Shown here one piece after another: positions 6,044 through 6,300 of a stretch of 6,300 bases of DNA. Positions within the stretch are counted from its first letter, which is position 1. Every line of letters begins with the position of its first letter. The stretch lies in NCBI GenBank assembly GCA_021737445.1, contig JAIPDY010000198.1, positions 1 to 6,300 of the forward strand, given 5' to 3'. Source of the DNA: Desulfotignum sp. (GTDB lineage: Bacteria > Desulfobacterota > Desulfobacteria > Desulfobacterales > Desulfobacteraceae). The position numbers and the translations under genes were made by a program. The notes beneath the pieces are model-generated. The model saw only the letters and a program-made list of their open reading frames with translations, did no database searches and was not told where the DNA came from.

Positions 6044-6300
6044 ATGAAAACCATTCTGCTGCTCACGGGTCCTGCCGGCGATGCCCAGGGCTGGGGTGAT
6101 ATCGGGGTGACCCGGAGCATGCCCAGGGCCATAAAAGACAGCGGTCATGACAGCCACATCGCCTTTGTTTCCACCATGGAAGAATTTTACACCGCCATGG
6201 AAGCCGGAGAGTTTGACATGGTCTGGAGCGCTCTTTACCATATCTCAGGCAAAAGCCATATCATCGGCAGAGGTACGGGCCACTGGCTGGCGGATTATTT
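6044..6300 (+). CDS. Possible ATP-grasp ligase (D-Ala-D-Ala ligase-like), N-terminal part only
   Basis: Eighty-five complete codons are visible before the window ends. The start MKTILLLTGP, a glycine-rich turn (GDAQGWGDIG, 12-21), then a helix and a FDMVWSALYHISGK segment (57-70) resemble the N-terminal pre-ATP-grasp domain of D-alanine-D-alanine ligases and related carboxylate-amine ligases, where a beta strand ending in a similar 'N/S-A-L' turn sits at this place. The ATP-binding and catalytic domains would lie beyond the edge, so the assignment rests on weak similarity plus context: two racemases upstream that could feed D-amino acids to such a ligase. A glycosyltransferase-like or other Rossmann-type N-terminus is a real alternative. 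The reading frame and start are secure because of the strong ribosome binding site and the short gap after the racemase-like gene. Confidence 0.6.
   Translation, partial: MKTILLLTGPAGDAQGWGDIGVTRSMPRAIKDSGHDSHIAFVSTMEEFYTAMEAGEFDMVWSALYHISGKSHIIGRGTGHWLADY

Noticed and set aside
2671..6300. Classical poly-gamma-glutamate capsule operon
   Set aside because: Only a CapA-like protein is present. No CapB-type ligase or CapC-type membrane protein is visible, and the CapA-like protein lacks a membrane anchor.

Overview
The window carries six genes: one on the minus strand at the left edge, then five on the plus strand that run close together to the right edge. The base composition is moderately GC-rich, apart from one AT-rich gap of about 80 bases. 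The protein sequences look like those of an anaerobic, Gram-negative, delta-proteobacterial lineage (Desulfobacterota, perhaps Desulfobacteraceae). This is an impression from sequence style only and no marker here proves it.

Left part (1-776). The amino-terminal 231 residues of a ribonuclease D are read leftwards from 694 and run off the window. A short AT-rich divergent promoter region (695-776) separates it from thrS. It holds a good sigma70-type promoter for the rightward genes (TTGATT, 17-base spacer, TAAAAT).

Middle (777-3900). A complete threonyl-tRNA synthetase is followed, with a 17-base overlap, by an alanine racemase. All zinc, editing and PLP residues that could be checked are present. 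A small GC-rich hairpin lies just after the thrS stop, inside the poorly conserved start of the racemase gene.

Right part (3884-6300). Three further genes follow with overlaps or a very small gap: a CapA-like metallophosphatase without a visible signal peptide, a divergent glutamate-racemase-like protein (MurI fold, altered substrate loop), and the start of a gene whose first 85 codons resemble the N-terminal domain of D-Ala-D-Ala-ligase-like ATP-grasp enzymes. From thrS onward no terminator is visible, so the five genes may form one transcription unit.

The most interesting reading is that the genes after thrS form a small D-amino-acid module: one racemase supplying D-Ala, a second of uncertain specificity, a possible ATP-dependent amide ligase, and a CapA-type protein of the kind linked to poly-gamma-glutamate capsules. 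A link to ordinary peptidoglycan precursor synthesis is the conservative alternative. Which is right depends on the gene cut at the right edge and on what follows it.
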